Assembly: GCA_018821985.1 (NCBI GenBank)
Contig: JAHJKP010000009.1
Coordinates: forward strand, 1 to 42,406
Direction of reading: 5' to 3'
Source of the DNA: Pseudomonadota bacterium
GTDB lineage: Bacteria; Desulfobacterota; Desulfobulbia; Desulfobulbales; Desulfocapsaceae
Length of the DNA stretch: 42,406 nucleotides
Part shown: one piece after another, positions 22,897 to 31,993 of the stretch
How the letters are laid out: the number at the start of each line of letters is the position of its first letter
How positions within the stretch are numbered: the stretch's first letter is position 1
The notes under the pieces: generated by a model
What the model was told of the DNA's origin: nothing
Database searches by the model: none
The model's input: the letters and a program-made list of their open reading frames with translations, nothing else
Translations under genes and position numbers: made by a program

Positions 22897-23202
22897 ATGA
22901 TCAAAATAAAGAGCACACGTGAGGGGTACAGGCGCTGCGGCATGGCGCACCCGGCCACCGAAACCGACTATCCGGACGAACGTTTTACCCCGGATGAGCT
23001 GGTCATCCTCCAGGAGGATCCGCGCCTGACCGTTGTGGTCACCAAAGAGGAACCGACGCGGCCGAATGCCAAGGATTCAATCGACCTGGTCAAGGCGGCG
23101 ATGCTTATTAAAGAGCTGGATGAGCTGGCCGTGGGCGAAGAGCGGAAAAGCGTACTGTCCGCCATTGCCGCCAGACGCGCCGAACTGACCCCGGACGCAT
23201 AA
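22897..23202 (+). CDS. Mu gp35-like (HI1506-related) protein
   Basis: 101 aa. Starts IKIKSTREGYRRCGMAHPA and has YPDERFTPDELVILQEDPRL and VVTKEE, the pattern of small proteins encoded right after the major head gene in Mu-like phages (HI1506 family). The C-terminal half is a charged helix. The function is unknown; a head or connector accessory. Its stop codon lies in the next repeat cluster. Confidence 0.85.
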   Translation: MIKIKSTREGYRRCGMAHPATETDYPDERFTPDELVILQEDPRLTVVVTKEEPTRPNAKDSIDLVKAAMLIKELDELAVGEERKSVLSAIAARRAELTPDA

Positions 23203-23240
23203 TTCGTAATTCGTAATTCGTAATTCATAATTCGTAATTG
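23201..23240 (-). repeat. Heptanucleotide repeat cluster 12 (reverse orientation)
   Basis: Five to six TCGTAAT-type units with one TCATAAT variant, starting within the stop codon of the gp35-like gene and ending 8 bp before the next ATG. Confidence 0.9.
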
Positions 23241-23248
23241 GAGTCAAA

Positions 23249-23674
23249 ATGTACGCCACCCTGGACGATCTCAAAAAGCAGCTGCCCGAGGATCTGCTGA
23301 TTCAGCTCACTGATGACGGAGGTGCCGGCATTATTGATACCACTGTCACCGATGCCGCCCTGGAGACTGCCGATGTCGAGATCGACGGGTACCTCGGGGC
23401 TCGTTACGACCTGCCCCTTGCCTCGCCGGTACCGACCATCGTCGACAAGATGGCGGTGGATATCGCGATTTATAACCTGTACGCCAGGCGGCAGGGTCCG
23501 CCAGAGCACTGGCAGAAACGGTACGACAACACTATCCGCTTCCTGGAGCGGCTCGCCGACGGCAGGATCACACTGGGAAAGGATGATCCGGTCGAAGTGG
23601 TAACCACTTCCGGCAGCATGCTGTCGACAACATCGCCCCGGCTCTTCACCAGAACGACCATGAAGGGCTTATGA
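23249..23674 (+). CDS. DUF1320 head-tail connector protein (Mu gp36-like)
   Basis: 141 aa. DUF1320 features: YATLDDLKKQLPEDLLIQLT, DAALETADVEIDGYLGARYD and MAVDIAIYNLYARRQGPPE. The protein joins the portal/head to the tail. Overlaps the next gene by 4 bp. Confidence 0.9.
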   Translation: MYATLDDLKKQLPEDLLIQLTDDGGAGIIDTTVTDAALETADVEIDGYLGARYDLPLASPVPTIVDKMAVDIAIYNLYARRQGPPEHWQKRYDNTIRFLERLADGRITLGKDDPVEVVTTSGSMLSTTSPRLFTRTTMKGL

Positions 23675-24108
23675 AAGCAGAAATCAGTGCCATCAAGGCG
23701 GTCCTGCAGGCTGGCCTGTCCGGGATCAAGAGCCGGGATATCTATGTCACCGAGGATATCAGGCTCATCCGGGCCACCGGCGGTTATCCGGCTATCGGCA
23801 TCAAGGATGGGACCACCAACTTTGACACCGAGGTCAGCGACCAGGTGGAGGTGGTGCAGACGGTCACCCTGGCCGTCTATGTCCAGCTTTTCAAGCCCGA
23901 AGCCGGGATCATGGGTGACACCATCCAGAAAGGGGTGCTCGAACTGGCTGCGGATATCATCGTCCTGCTGCGCAACAACGATCTGGGCGGTCTGGCTGAT
24001 TCGTCCCTGCCGCTCTCCATCGGGGCCTCGGAGCTGCTGACGGACGGCAATCTGGTCATCCAGATGGCACCGGTGGTTATGCAGTACACGAAATACGATG
24101 ATCTCTAA
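23671..24108 (+). CDS. DUF1834/gp37-like minor tail or tail-completion protein
   Basis: 145 aa. Contains ISAIKAVLQAGLSGIKSRDI, a GGYPAIGIKDG turn and a beta strand VEVVQTVTLAVYVQLFKP, matching Mu gp37-type tail-completion proteins by position and pattern. It probably caps the tail tube at the head-proximal end. Confidence 0.78.
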   Translation: MKAEISAIKAVLQAGLSGIKSRDIYVTEDIRLIRATGGYPAIGIKDGTTNFDTEVSDQVEVVQTVTLAVYVQLFKPEAGIMGDTIQKGVLELAADIIVLLRNNDLGGLADSSLPLSIGASELLTDGNLVIQMAPVVMQYTKYDDL

Positions 24109-24134
24109 AAAAAACTTTTTAACGGAGTAAGAAA

Positions 24135-25184
24135 ATGGCTGGAGAAATGACAGGAAGGGAATTTATCATCGGGGTCAGGAAGGCGACGGCCTGGCATACG
24201 CCTCTGGCCTGTGCGGCCGGGCATGGGATTTTAATCCTGTCCGACGGCGTCAAAGTATCCATTGCCTCCGAGCCGGATGATTCCGCCGGGCAGCCGTGGA
24301 TCCAGGAGGCTGATGCCGGGCTGCAGACCGTGGCCGGTAATCTGGAGGCCTATATGCGTTACGAGGGCTTTGACACCATCCTGGCCCTGCTCATGGGCAC
24401 AGCCGGAGCCCCGACCCGCGTGGACCTGACCGCTGCCTATGCCAACAGCTATCTGCTGGCCTCCAAAATCGACGGCCTGTTCGCCACCCTGGCCATGAAA
24501 AAACTGACATCGGCGGTCTGGGAATTTCCGAGCGTCAAGATCAACTCGATCAAGATCAGCGGCGAGATGAACAAACCGCTGAAGATCTCCATCGGCCTGA
24601 TCGGCGACAAGCTGGACCGGGCCTCGTCGGTCAACACCACCACCACCATCGCCACGATCACGGTTCCGGATGCCAAGAACCGCATCTTCATGGACAAAAA
24701 CACGGTTTTCCGGATGAACGACCAGAGCGCGATCGCGCTGGCCGATGGCGACAAGATCTATCCATCTTCTTTCGAGCTGACATTCAGCCGGCCCATGGAT
24801 TCCGAGCCGGTTGCCGGCCAGGACGGGGTGGACGAACCGGCAGACAACGGTTTTCCGGTCTCGACCCTGATGCTCAAGTTCCCGCGCTACAACGAGGCCA
24901 ACAACGCCTTCTTCAGCGACTGGGAGGCCTATACCTCGAAGAAGATTGACATCACATTTACCGGCGCCACCATTGAGGACACCAATAAGTATTTGTTCCG
25001 AATCGTGGCCCCGCACCTGAAGATAGAGGATCCGGAAGCGCCGATGTCCGGGCCAGGAAAAATACCCATGTCGATGAAATGCACTCTCATGGGCGCATCT
25101 GCGGCCCCGGCAGGGATGACGGCTTTAACCGCGCCGCTGAAGATCGACGTGGTGAATACCAGGACCACTGATCCGCTGGCTTAA
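24135..25184 (+). CDS. Tail tube protein (siphovirus-type)
   Basis: 349 aa. Starts GREFIIGVRKATAWHTPLAC and contains EVSIKISGEMNKPL-like beta strands (SIKISGEMNKPLKISIGLIG) and FELTFSRPMDSE, the pattern of long-tail tube proteins. No sheath gene lies beside it, so the tail is non-contractile. The length suggests two tube-like domains or an Ig-like extension. Confidence 0.82.
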   Translation: MAGEMTGREFIIGVRKATAWHTPLACAAGHGILILSDGVKVSIASEPDDSAGQPWIQEADAGLQTVAGNLEAYMRYEGFDTILALLMGTAGAPTRVDLTAAYANSYLLASKIDGLFATLAMKKLTSAVWEFPSVKINSIKISGEMNKPLKISIGLIGDKLDRASSVNTTTTIATITVPDAKNRIFMDKNTVFRMNDQSAIALADGDKIYPSSFELTFSRPMDSEPVAGQDGVDEPADNGFPVSTLMLKFPRYNEANNAFFSDWEAYTSKKIDITFTGATIEDTNKYLFRIVAPHLKIEDPEAPMSGPGKIPMSMKCTLMGASAAPAGMTALTAPLKIDVVNTRTTDPLA

Positions 25185-25203
25185 GCAATTAGGAATTACG
25201 AAT
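25185..25203 (+). repeat. Heptanucleotide repeat cluster 13 (short)
   Basis: CAATTAGGAATTACGAAT, starting at the end of the tail tube gene; its last bases (GAATG) include the ATG of the tail chaperone gene. Confidence 0.85.
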
Positions 25204-25651
25204 GGATATGCAACTGCAGGACATCATCGATACCAGGGAAGAACAGCCGCCGATCTGGGTGGCCTGGCCGGGACCGGGAAACTTCAAGGTGCTGGTGCGG
25301 CCTCTGGGACGTCGGCAGGCCGAGTTTGTCGAGGCCGCCACTGAACCTCAGTGGGACCTGGGAACCATGATCAAGCGCCAGGTCCTAAACCATGACAAAT
25401 ATCTGGAGCTGTTCCTGGACTGGGTGGTGATGGACTGGCAGGGGTTGACGGTGGATGTCCTGCGGCGGCTGGTGCTGCTGCAGATTTCGAAGCAGCTTCT
25501 CTTGTTCAAGGGCGAGATCGGCTTTGACTCCCAGGCCAGGACCCTGCTCACCCGTTTTTCCCCGGCCTTTTCGATATGGGTCAACCGGGTCTGTCTCGAT
25601 GTGGAGCGCTTTAACGCCGAGCGGGAGGAAGAGGCTGAAAAAAAGCCCTAG
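25202..25651 (+). CDS. Tail assembly chaperone gpG-like
   Basis: 149 aa. N-terminal beta part (WVAWPGPGNFKVLVRPLGR) then helical (KYLELFLDWVVMDWQGLT), typical of the short form of siphophage tail chaperones. It ends with AEKKP at a slippery A AAA AAG site (25639-25645). It coats the tape measure protein during tail assembly. No recognised RBS; the ATG arises at the edge of a repeat cluster. Confidence 0.82.
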   Translation: MDMQLQDIIDTREEQPPIWVAWPGPGNFKVLVRPLGRRQAEFVEAATEPQWDLGTMIKRQVLNHDKYLELFLDWVVMDWQGLTVDVLRRLVLLQISKQLLLFKGEIGFDSQARTLLTRFSPAFSIWVNRVCLDVERFNAEREEEAEKKP

Positions 25652-25956
25652 AGGCGGTCAGGTTTTGCCTGGATTATCCGGGCATCAACTGCCGCCAGTG
25701 CGGTGACAACCTGAAAAAAGATGAGATTGAGCCGGAGTGTGATGTTTGTCCGGTGGCCACATGGGACAGCGACACCAGGAGGGCTATGGCAGTGTATGAG
25801 CGGGCCTGCCCCTGGGGCGAATTTGATTACACGGGTCTTAATGTTGCTTTAAACGACCTGGAAATACCGCGAACCAAGCACCGTTTGATGCGCAGGATCA
25901 TTCCCGCCATCCACCGGGAGATCAAGGAATTTCATAGACCGAAGGTTGAAGGCTAA
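25202..25956 (+). CDS. Tail chaperone frameshift product gpG-T
   Basis: A -1 shift at A AAA AAG (25639-25645) moves ribosomes from codon 148 into the -1 frame. That frame is open without a stop to 25956, giving a fused protein of about 251 aa. The extension (LDYPGINCRQCGD, ECDVCPV, then TWDSDTRRAMAVYERACPWG) carries two CxxC pairs and a helical tail. Lambda-type phages need both the short and frameshifted forms in a fixed ratio to build the tail. The extension frame has no convincing start of its own (the first ATG is 25786), supporting the frameshift. Confidence 0.82.
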
Positions 25957-25963
25957 AAAAAAC

Positions 25964-27916
25964 ATGGCAGGAAACAACAGGGTTGTCATCGAGCTGTACG
26001 TGGATGACAAAGGCACCGCCAAAATCAAGCAGTTTGCCGGGGAATCCGAGGCCAACTTTAAAAAGGTGGAGGCTGCCGGGACCAAATCGGCGGCGAGCCT
26101 CTCTACCGGATGGCAGAGACTGAGCGCGGTGCTGGGTCCGGCAATGGCCGCCTATTTCGGGGTGCAGGCGGTGAAGGATGTCATGATGCTGGCCGACAGC
26201 TACACCCTGCTCGATTCCCGGCTGGCCCTGATCACGGATTCCGCATCCGAGCTGACCATGGTCCAGGACGAGCTGTTCCGCATCTCCCAGGAGACCGGGA
26301 CTGCCTACGCCGCCAACGCCGCCACCGTTTCCAAATTGGGGATTGCCATGGAGGCGGCCGGTGCGTCTTCGACGGAGCTGCTGGCCATTAACGAGCTGGT
26401 CAACAAATCGCTGATCGTTTCCGGGGCCTCCACCGCTGAGCAATCAAGTTTCCTCCTGCAGTTCGGCCAGGCCATGGGTTCAGGCGTCCTCCAGGGCGAA
26501 GAATTTAGGGCGATGATGGAGGCCAACTCCTATTTCGGTTCCCAGTTGGCCAAGGCCCTGGATACCGATATCGCCGGGCTGCGGAAGATGTCCAAGGAGG
26601 GCAAGCTGACCAGTGATGTCCTGCGGGGAGCCTTCCCGAAGATGGCCACCGAGATCAACGAGTCTTTCGACAAGATGCCGATCACCATCGGCCGGGCCAT
26701 GACTATGGTCCAAAATTCCTTCGGCAAAGTCGTCAGCGAGGCCAATAAAAGCAGCGACGGAACCAGCGAATTCGCCAGCGCCATTGCGGGGCTATCTGCA
26801 ACTATTGAGCAGCATAAAGACATTTTGGGCGGCGTTTTTGTCGGGATGGCAAAGGGAGCAGAGTGGGCTATCAGGGCAGCTGTCGGCGTAGTCAGTACGT
26901 TTCAACTGGTGGCCGCTGGTAGCCTTGCGCTTGCCGGTGGAATACTCAAAGTCCAGCAGCAGTGGCTAAAGCTCACCGACATGATTCACTTGACCTCGGG
27001 GGCGGCGGAGGCATGGCAACAAAATGCGGATGCTGCCTTTGGTTCAGCAGATGAGCTGGCAAACAAGGCCCTGCATAATTTTGATAAAATGGCGGTTTCA
27101 ACGAAGAACGCCACAAAAGAACTTGATACGCTCACTAAGAGTCAGGGCGAGAATAAAAAAGCAATCGACGAGACTACTGCAGCCCAAATTAAGCTTACTG
27201 ATGGGCAGGTTAAAGAGGCGGAACGGATCCTCGCCGCCGAAAAGAAAAAGGCTGAGGATATCGCGGCCGCTCAAGAGGAGATGTTCAAAGAGACCGGGGC
27301 CATGGCGGACCAGCATTACGCCGCCGAGCAGCAGAAGCTGGTGGAGAAGGCTGTCCGCTGGAAGGAGGCAAACGGCAATATCGTTGAAATCGAGAATTGG
27401 CTATATGACCAGATCGGCGCTCTGGAGGCCGAGGCCGATGCAAAGGGCCAGATCACCGCCGCCGCTGCCATGGACCGGGCGCAGGGCAATTACCGCACCC
27501 TAATCGAGCAGATGGCGGCGACCGTCCAGACTACTACCGATCAGACGGACCTGATTCAAAATAATATCAAGGGGCTGGACGGCACCTCTTTTACTATCAC
27601 CGCCAATCTGGACGGCTCCGGATTCGAGAGCTCCATCGATACCCTGATCGGCAGGTTCCGGGATCTGGCCGCCGCCGCTTCCTCGGCCCAGGCCGCCGCT
27701 GCCGGGGCGAGCCCCTCCGGATCTTCCTCCGGCTCCGGGTCATCGACTCGTTTCTCCACCCCGGCGTACGGTGACGACGACTATCAGAGAGCAGCCGACG
27801 CCCAGACCGGCCGCGACGGCAATTCCACCACCAACATCAACATCAATCAGCAGGTCTCCCGCTCCGATGTCAACTCCATCATCAGCGAGCAGAGACGGGT
27901 GGAGGCCCGTAAATAA
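25964..27916 (+). CDS. Tail tape measure protein
   Basis: 650 aa from the ATG at 25964; an in-frame TTG at 25946 would overlap the chaperone. Tape-measure domain: DSYTLLDSRLALITDSASEL, ETGTAYAANAATVSKLGIAM and LQGEEFRAMMEANSYFGSQL. Two hydrophobic segments at about 290-330 are expected to be ejected with DNA into the membrane, followed by a coiled coil (QIKLTDGQVKEAERILAAEK) and a low-complexity SSGSGSS stretch. Sets tail length; this size predicts roughly 100 nm. GC falls in 26.8-27.2 kb. Confidence 0.9.
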   Translation: MAGNNRVVIELYVDDKGTAKIKQFAGESEANFKKVEAAGTKSAASLSTGWQRLSAVLGPAMAAYFGVQAVKDVMMLADSYTLLDSRLALITDSASELTMVQDELFRISQETGTAYAANAATVSKLGIAMEAAGASSTELLAINELVNKSLIVSGASTAEQSSFLLQFGQAMGSGVLQGEEFRAMMEANSYFGSQLAKALDTDIAGLRKMSKEGKLTSDVLRGAFPKMATEINESFDKMPITIGRAMTMVQNSFGKVVSEANKSSDGTSEFASAIAGLSATIEQHKDILGGVFVGMAKGAEWAIRAAVGVVSTFQLVAAGSLALAGGILKVQQQWLKLTDMIHLTSGAAEAWQQNADAAFGSADELANKALHNFDKMAVSTKNATKELDTLTKSQGENKKAIDETTAAQIKLTDGQVKEAERILAAEKKKAEDIAAAQEEMFKETGAMADQHYAAEQQKLVEKAVRWKEANGNIVEIENWLYDQIGALEAEADAKGQITAAAAMDRAQGNYRTLIEQMAATVQTTTDQTDLIQNNIKGLDGTSFTITANLDGSGFESSIDTLIGRFRDLAAAASSAQAAAAGASPSGSSSGSGSSTRFSTPAYGDDDYQRAADAQTGRDGNSTTNININQQVSRSDVNSIISEQRRVEARK

Positions 27917-28284
27917 TGCCGGCAATCCGATTCGTCCTCGGGGGCAACAGCCTCACCTTTTCGCGCGGCATCCAGTACCCGGTGGCCAAGCCGGTGGAGA
28001 AGATACAGGTCATGGACCGCACCGCCTCGGGTGCGCTGCAGGTGGAAGAGCTGGGCGTCACCATCCGCTCCTTTCCCATCGTCTTTAAGGGTTTGCCGTT
28101 GGCCGATTATCAGGCGCTGGTCACCTGGCACGACTCCATCGCCAACGGGGCCGAGAACAACTTTACCTATTACGATGAGGACGGCGTTGCCCACACCGTC
28201 AAGATGCTGACCCTTGTCCTCAACTTTAAGCAGACCTCCTACCAGCGCTATGCCGGTGAGCTGCTCCTGGAGGTGGTGGGGTGA
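27916..28284 (+). CDS. Distal tail / minor tail protein
   Basis: 122 aa, beginning within the tape measure stop. All-beta (IRFVLGGNSLTFSRGIQYPV, SFPIVFKGLPLADYQALVTW, FTYYDEDGVAHTVKML), resembling distal tail proteins or small minor tail proteins after the tape measure. Its 3' end overlaps the hub gene by 4 bp. Confidence 0.75.
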   Translation: MPAIRFVLGGNSLTFSRGIQYPVAKPVEKIQVMDRTASGALQVEELGVTIRSFPIVFKGLPLADYQALVTWHDSIANGAENNFTYYDEDGVAHTVKMLTLVLNFKQTSYQRYAGELLLEVVG

Positions 28285-31200
28285 GAACCGGCCTGCCAGC
28301 CGCCTTCGTAGCGGCCAAGGACGCCGCGTTCCGGCGGCCGCGCCAGCTGCTGGTCTTTAAGTTTCCGGAGGCCGGATCGGTCTATCTTTCCGATCAGGCC
28401 CTGGGGACTGCCGACGGCCTGGCCCATAACTACCTGCCCCTGGTCATGGATTGGGGCGAGCTGGCCGATACGGTAGGCGACGCCACCACCGTTGATGCCG
28501 GCGAGATCAGGCAGATGAGCATTACCCTATGGAACGGCGGGGACCAGCCTTTCTCCGATTACTTCCTGGCCGAGTTCCCCGAAAACGTGGAGGTGGAGCT
28601 CTACCAGTGGTTTGTCGGCCTGGGCGAAGCCGGCAAGGTGCTGATCGACCGCTTTGTGGTTGCCGATCCCATCTCCTTTGATGAGGCATCCCGCCTCCTC
28701 AACCTCGATCTGGTGTCGCTGACCGTCCGTTACGACCAGCCCTGCGGCGAACTGCTGACCCGCGAGGCCTGGCCCTATGCCGCCGATGGCGATATCGGCA
28801 AGGGGATTCCCCTGGCCGTTGGCAAATGCGGCCGCATCCCCACCATCAAGGCCAAGACCAGCCACACCCTGACCCTCAAGGGCTCGATCCTGGCCGGGAC
28901 TATGGTCCTGCAGGTCTACGAGGACCTGACTGCCCTCGCCTTTCCCACGGTCGGCACGGTGATGATCGATGAGGAAAAGATCCGCTACTCCGGCCGCACC
29001 GCGCAGGCCCTGACCGTCATCCAGCGCGGCTATCTGACGGAGGCATCCGAGCATCTGGATAGGCGGGAGGTGATCGAGGTCATTACCGACCACACCTTTT
29101 TGCTTTGCGCCGGAACGGTGGCATCCATTACCGAGGTCCAGATAGACGGTTTCCCGGCCCCGAGCACCATCTACACCGTGCGGCCCGACCTCAACCCCGC
29201 CCGCATCATTTTCAACGAATCACCCTGGGTCAAAAAATACGCCGAGGCCACCCGCTTCCTGCAGATGCAGTTCGACGGCGTCGCCTCCGGCAACACCGCC
29301 CTGCAGGCATACAATGCCTATGATGCCGCCGATCTAGCCACCGCTGCCGAAATCAAGCAGGGCAACAATGTCCTGGCCATCGCCCAGACGACCGTAAACG
29401 CGCCGCGCGGCGAGATCATGAAAGCCTACCTGGCCGTTGAACACTGGGAATCCGGCAATTTCCTCTCCGACCGGGTCAAGGTCTCCGTCTCCGGGTTGGG
29501 CGATGTCGGCTGGCTGTCGCGGCCCAATCCGGCCGATGTGGTTTCACTCGATGCCGACGTTGATGTCGATCATGGCCATGTCCATGAAATCGGGGGCGAG
29601 CATGTCCATGATTTTACCCAGCCGACTGTGGCCGTGTCCGTGGCCACCCAGGTGGCGACAACCAATCCCGCGCATACCCATACCGGATCCGGCGGGACTG
29701 AGGTGTTATCGCAGACCAGCGAAAGCAACTCGACAATATGGACCGACAATAGCGGTTCTTTTGCCGTGTGGCGCGGGCTGTCGAGATATTTTACATCCTA
29801 TCCCGATGCGACGCTGAAAAAGGTCAAGATCTGGTGTCAGGGGCTTGGTTATCACTGCCGGCTGAAAGTCGATGGGGCAATTTATGGAGATTATCCCTAC
29901 GGCATAAATTGGAACGGGGCAGAGGCTATCATCACCGCCTATGTCGCCCATGAGATACGGCTGGAAATCGCCCCGAATCAAGGCGGAGGCGGGGACGGAA
30001 TGCAGTTTATCCGCGCGACTGTGGAAAACACGGTCGAATCCGCAGTCGGGGTCACCACCACCTCGGTCACGGCCTCAGCCTCCAACGCCGTGAACAGCTC
30101 CGCCAACTCCGGCGCCGTCAGGAATACGGGCATCGGGACTCAAGTCGTAAAAAGCCCCACCGATGTGCGAACCCTGGCCGAAGCCAACCGGGGCGTCAAC
30201 ATCAACGATCAGGAAAATCCATCGCGCACCGTGGTCAACCTCTTCGACCTGACCGCCGCCGTCAATTTCGATTGGGCCTGGTTCACCGGCCGCACCATCC
30301 AGCTCACCTATGTCAATACCGCCGGGGAGGCGCGCTCCGTTTTCATTTTGCACGCTTTTTTCGATATCGAGTATGTGCCGACCGAGGTCGTATGGTCGGA
30401 TAAGGTCACCGCTGTGGTCATCGGACACGACCAGGTATCGAGTCCCGAGCTGCTCATCACGCACCTGCTGACCACACGGGCGGGAGCGGCTGCCTCCGAT
30501 CTGGATGCGGTTTCTTTTGCCGCTATTAAGGCGCGTTATACCGCCATGGGCTACCGGATCGACGGCCTTATCGATGCCGGGTTCACCGTCCGCGAGGCCC
30601 TGGCCTCAATCTGCCGCCAGTGCCATTCCCGGCTTTTTCCATCCGGCGGCAAGCTGAAGATGGCCCTGCGCGAAGGGCACCCGGTCACCAAGCCGGTGGT
30701 CAGGCAGCTCGATGCAAGCGATCTCCAGCTGCGCTCCATTGCCGCCGCCCGCCAGCCCCTGGCCGATATCAGCAACCGGGTGCAGCTCTTCTATCAGCGC
30801 GACTGGACTGCCGATGCCAGCGATGCCAGCGGCTATCTGCAGTCGGTGACCAAAGAGGACGCCAAGTCCATCGCCCGCTTCGGCCTCAAGACCCGCGCCG
30901 ATGCCTACTGCTTCGACCTGGTCCGCTCCAGTACCATGGCCGCCGCCGTCGCTGATTTTTATATCAAAACCACGGCCTGGCCGTCCACCTTCTATACATT
31001 TATGGCCTACCTCAGCCAGTTCGATTTGGAAAAAGAGGACGTGCTGGGAGTCACCGCCAATTTCAACTTCATGGCCAAGGTGCCGATGGTTGTACGGGCC
31101 ATGGACCGGATCTTCGGCTCCGGCAAAAACGGCCAGATCAACCTGTTCCGGATCGTGGCCGAGAACCTCTATTACCTGCTGACCAAGGTCACCCTGGCCG

Positions 31201-31691
31201 ACCAGGTGCTGATCCTGGAGTCGCTGTCATTTATGATGACCGAGATCGGCGAATTTGCCGACCATGCCCAGATCCTGGATGAGCTGCTGATCCTGCTCAA
31301 CCTGAATAAAGAAGAGACCGTCCTGCTGACCGATACCGTCGAGCTGCTCATGGACTGGCGGCCCGAACTGCTGGCGCTGGTGACGGCGACGGCCCAGGTG
31401 CTGGGCGCCATGGACTGCCGGCAGGAGGACACGGTTGAGGTCTCCGACGTGCCGTGGGTCTGGTCCACCTACGGTTTCGGCTCCGGAGGGTTCGGCACGC
31501 AGAAGTTCGGCGGCGGCCGCATCGAATGGCAGCAGAAATCGCCGGACCAGGTCTATGCCTTCCTGCAGCTGCTGGTGGAGATGGCGGCGCTGCGTCAGGA
31601 CACGGTGCTGGTGTCCGACAGCCTGACGATCGGCGGCGGTTTCGGCGGCCATCTCAGCTCCGGTCTCGGGCTGTCGGCCTTCGGATTATGA
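28281..31691 (+). CDS. Tail hub/tip protein with His-rich collar
   Basis: 1136 aa from a GTG. The N-terminal 300 residues (LLVFKFPEAGSVYLSDQALG, VDEKIRYSGRTAQALTVIQR-type beta domains) resemble siphophage hub/tip modules. Residues about 428-468 form a histidine motif, DHGHVHEIGGEHVHDF then AHTHTG, like the metal-binding HxH collars of phage fibres. A second large domain follows, with DQVSSPELLITHLLTTRAG. The C-terminus has repeats of the type EDTVEVSD / QDTVLVSDSL. Probably the host-contact tip and possibly DNA-ejection trigger. Function from position and composition; no close relative was identified. Confidence 0.7.
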   Translation: MRTGLPAAFVAAKDAAFRRPRQLLVFKFPEAGSVYLSDQALGTADGLAHNYLPLVMDWGELADTVGDATTVDAGEIRQMSITLWNGGDQPFSDYFLAEFPENVEVELYQWFVGLGEAGKVLIDRFVVADPISFDEASRLLNLDLVSLTVRYDQPCGELLTREAWPYAADGDIGKGIPLAVGKCGRIPTIKAKTSHTLTLKGSILAGTMVLQVYEDLTALAFPTVGTVMIDEEKIRYSGRTAQALTVIQRGYLTEASEHLDRREVIEVITDHTFLLCAGTVASITEVQIDGFPAPSTIYTVRPDLNPARIIFNESPWVKKYAEATRFLQMQFDGVASGNTALQAYNAYDAADLATAAEIKQGNNVLAIAQTTVNAPRGEIMKAYLAVEHWESGNFLSDRVKVSVSGLGDVGWLSRPNPADVVSLDADVDVDHGHVHEIGGEHVHDFTQPTVAVSVATQVATTNPAHTHTGSGGTEVLSQTSESNSTIWTDNSGSFAVWRGLSRYFTSYPDATLKKVKIWCQGLGYHCRLKVDGAIYGDYPYGINWNGAEAIITAYVAHEIRLEIAPNQGGGGDGMQFIRATVENTVESAVGVTTTSVTASASNAVNSSANSGAVRNTGIGTQVVKSPTDVRTLAEANRGVNINDQENPSRTVVNLFDLTAAVNFDWAWFTGRTIQLTYVNTAGEARSVFILHAFFDIEYVPTEVVWSDKVTAVVIGHDQVSSPELLITHLLTTRAGAAASDLDAVSFAAIKARYTAMGYRIDGLIDAGFTVREALASICRQCHSRLFPSGGKLKMALREGHPVTKPVVRQLDASDLQLRSIAAARQPLADISNRVQLFYQRDWTADASDASGYLQSVTKEDAKSIARFGLKTRADAYCFDLVRSSTMAAAVADFYIKTTAWPSTFYTFMAYLSQFDLEKEDVLGVTANFNFMAKVPMVVRAMDRIFGSGKNGQINLFRIVAENLYYLLTKVTLADQVLILESLSFMMTEIGEFADHAQILDELLILLNLNKEETVLLTDTVELLMDWRPELLALVTATAQVLGAMDCRQEDTVEVSDVPWVWSTYGFGSGGFGTQKFGGGRIEWQQKSPDQVYAFLQLLVEMAALRQDTVLVSDSLTIGGGFGGHLSSGLGLSAFGL

Positions 31692-31993
31692 GATTCGCAC
31701 TGGCCGATCTCACCGCTTTTTTCGGGGCCGTTGCCGGGATGAACGACCAGGTGAAGCCGACCGAGGAAATATTTATCACCACCTGCCCGGCCCCGGTGGC
31801 GATCTGTTACCGCTGCCATGGGCAGGTTGGCTATGTAAAGGATGCCGGGAGGCCTGCCGACCTGCATAATCTGGCGCCGCTGGCAGGGGGAAAAAAACCG
31901 GCCTGGAGCTGCCCGCACTGCGATCAGGATATACGAGTCTGGCTCCCGACCGGGGCTGCAATCAAAACCACCATAGGAGTGTTGCCATGTTAA
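31688..31993 (+). CDS. Small zinc-ribbon tail-region protein
   Basis: 101 aa from the ATG at 31688 (ATGAG overlap with the hub gene). Two CxxC pairs: CYRCHGQVGY and CPHCDQDI, a zinc ribbon, with a hydrophobic start. I do not recognise the family. Its place between hub and fibre genes suggests a structural or assembly role. Confidence 0.7.
   Translation: MRFALADLTAFFGAVAGMNDQVKPTEEIFITTCPAPVAICYRCHGQVGYVKDAGRPADLHNLAPLAGGKKPAWSCPHCDQDIRVWLPTGAAIKTTIGVLPC

Noticed and set aside
6123-25203. Heptamer arrays as CRISPR or REP elements
   Set aside because: There are no spacers, the period is 7 bp, no cas genes are present and most copies are not palindromic.
25786-25956. Separate gene in the -1 frame after the tail chaperone
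   Set aside because: The first ATG lacks an RBS and the frame is continuous with the upstream gene through a canonical slippery heptamer.
30620-30955. Plus-strand frame in the tail hub gene
   Set aside because: A Pro/Arg/Ala-rich shadow of the hub coding sequence with no start signals.
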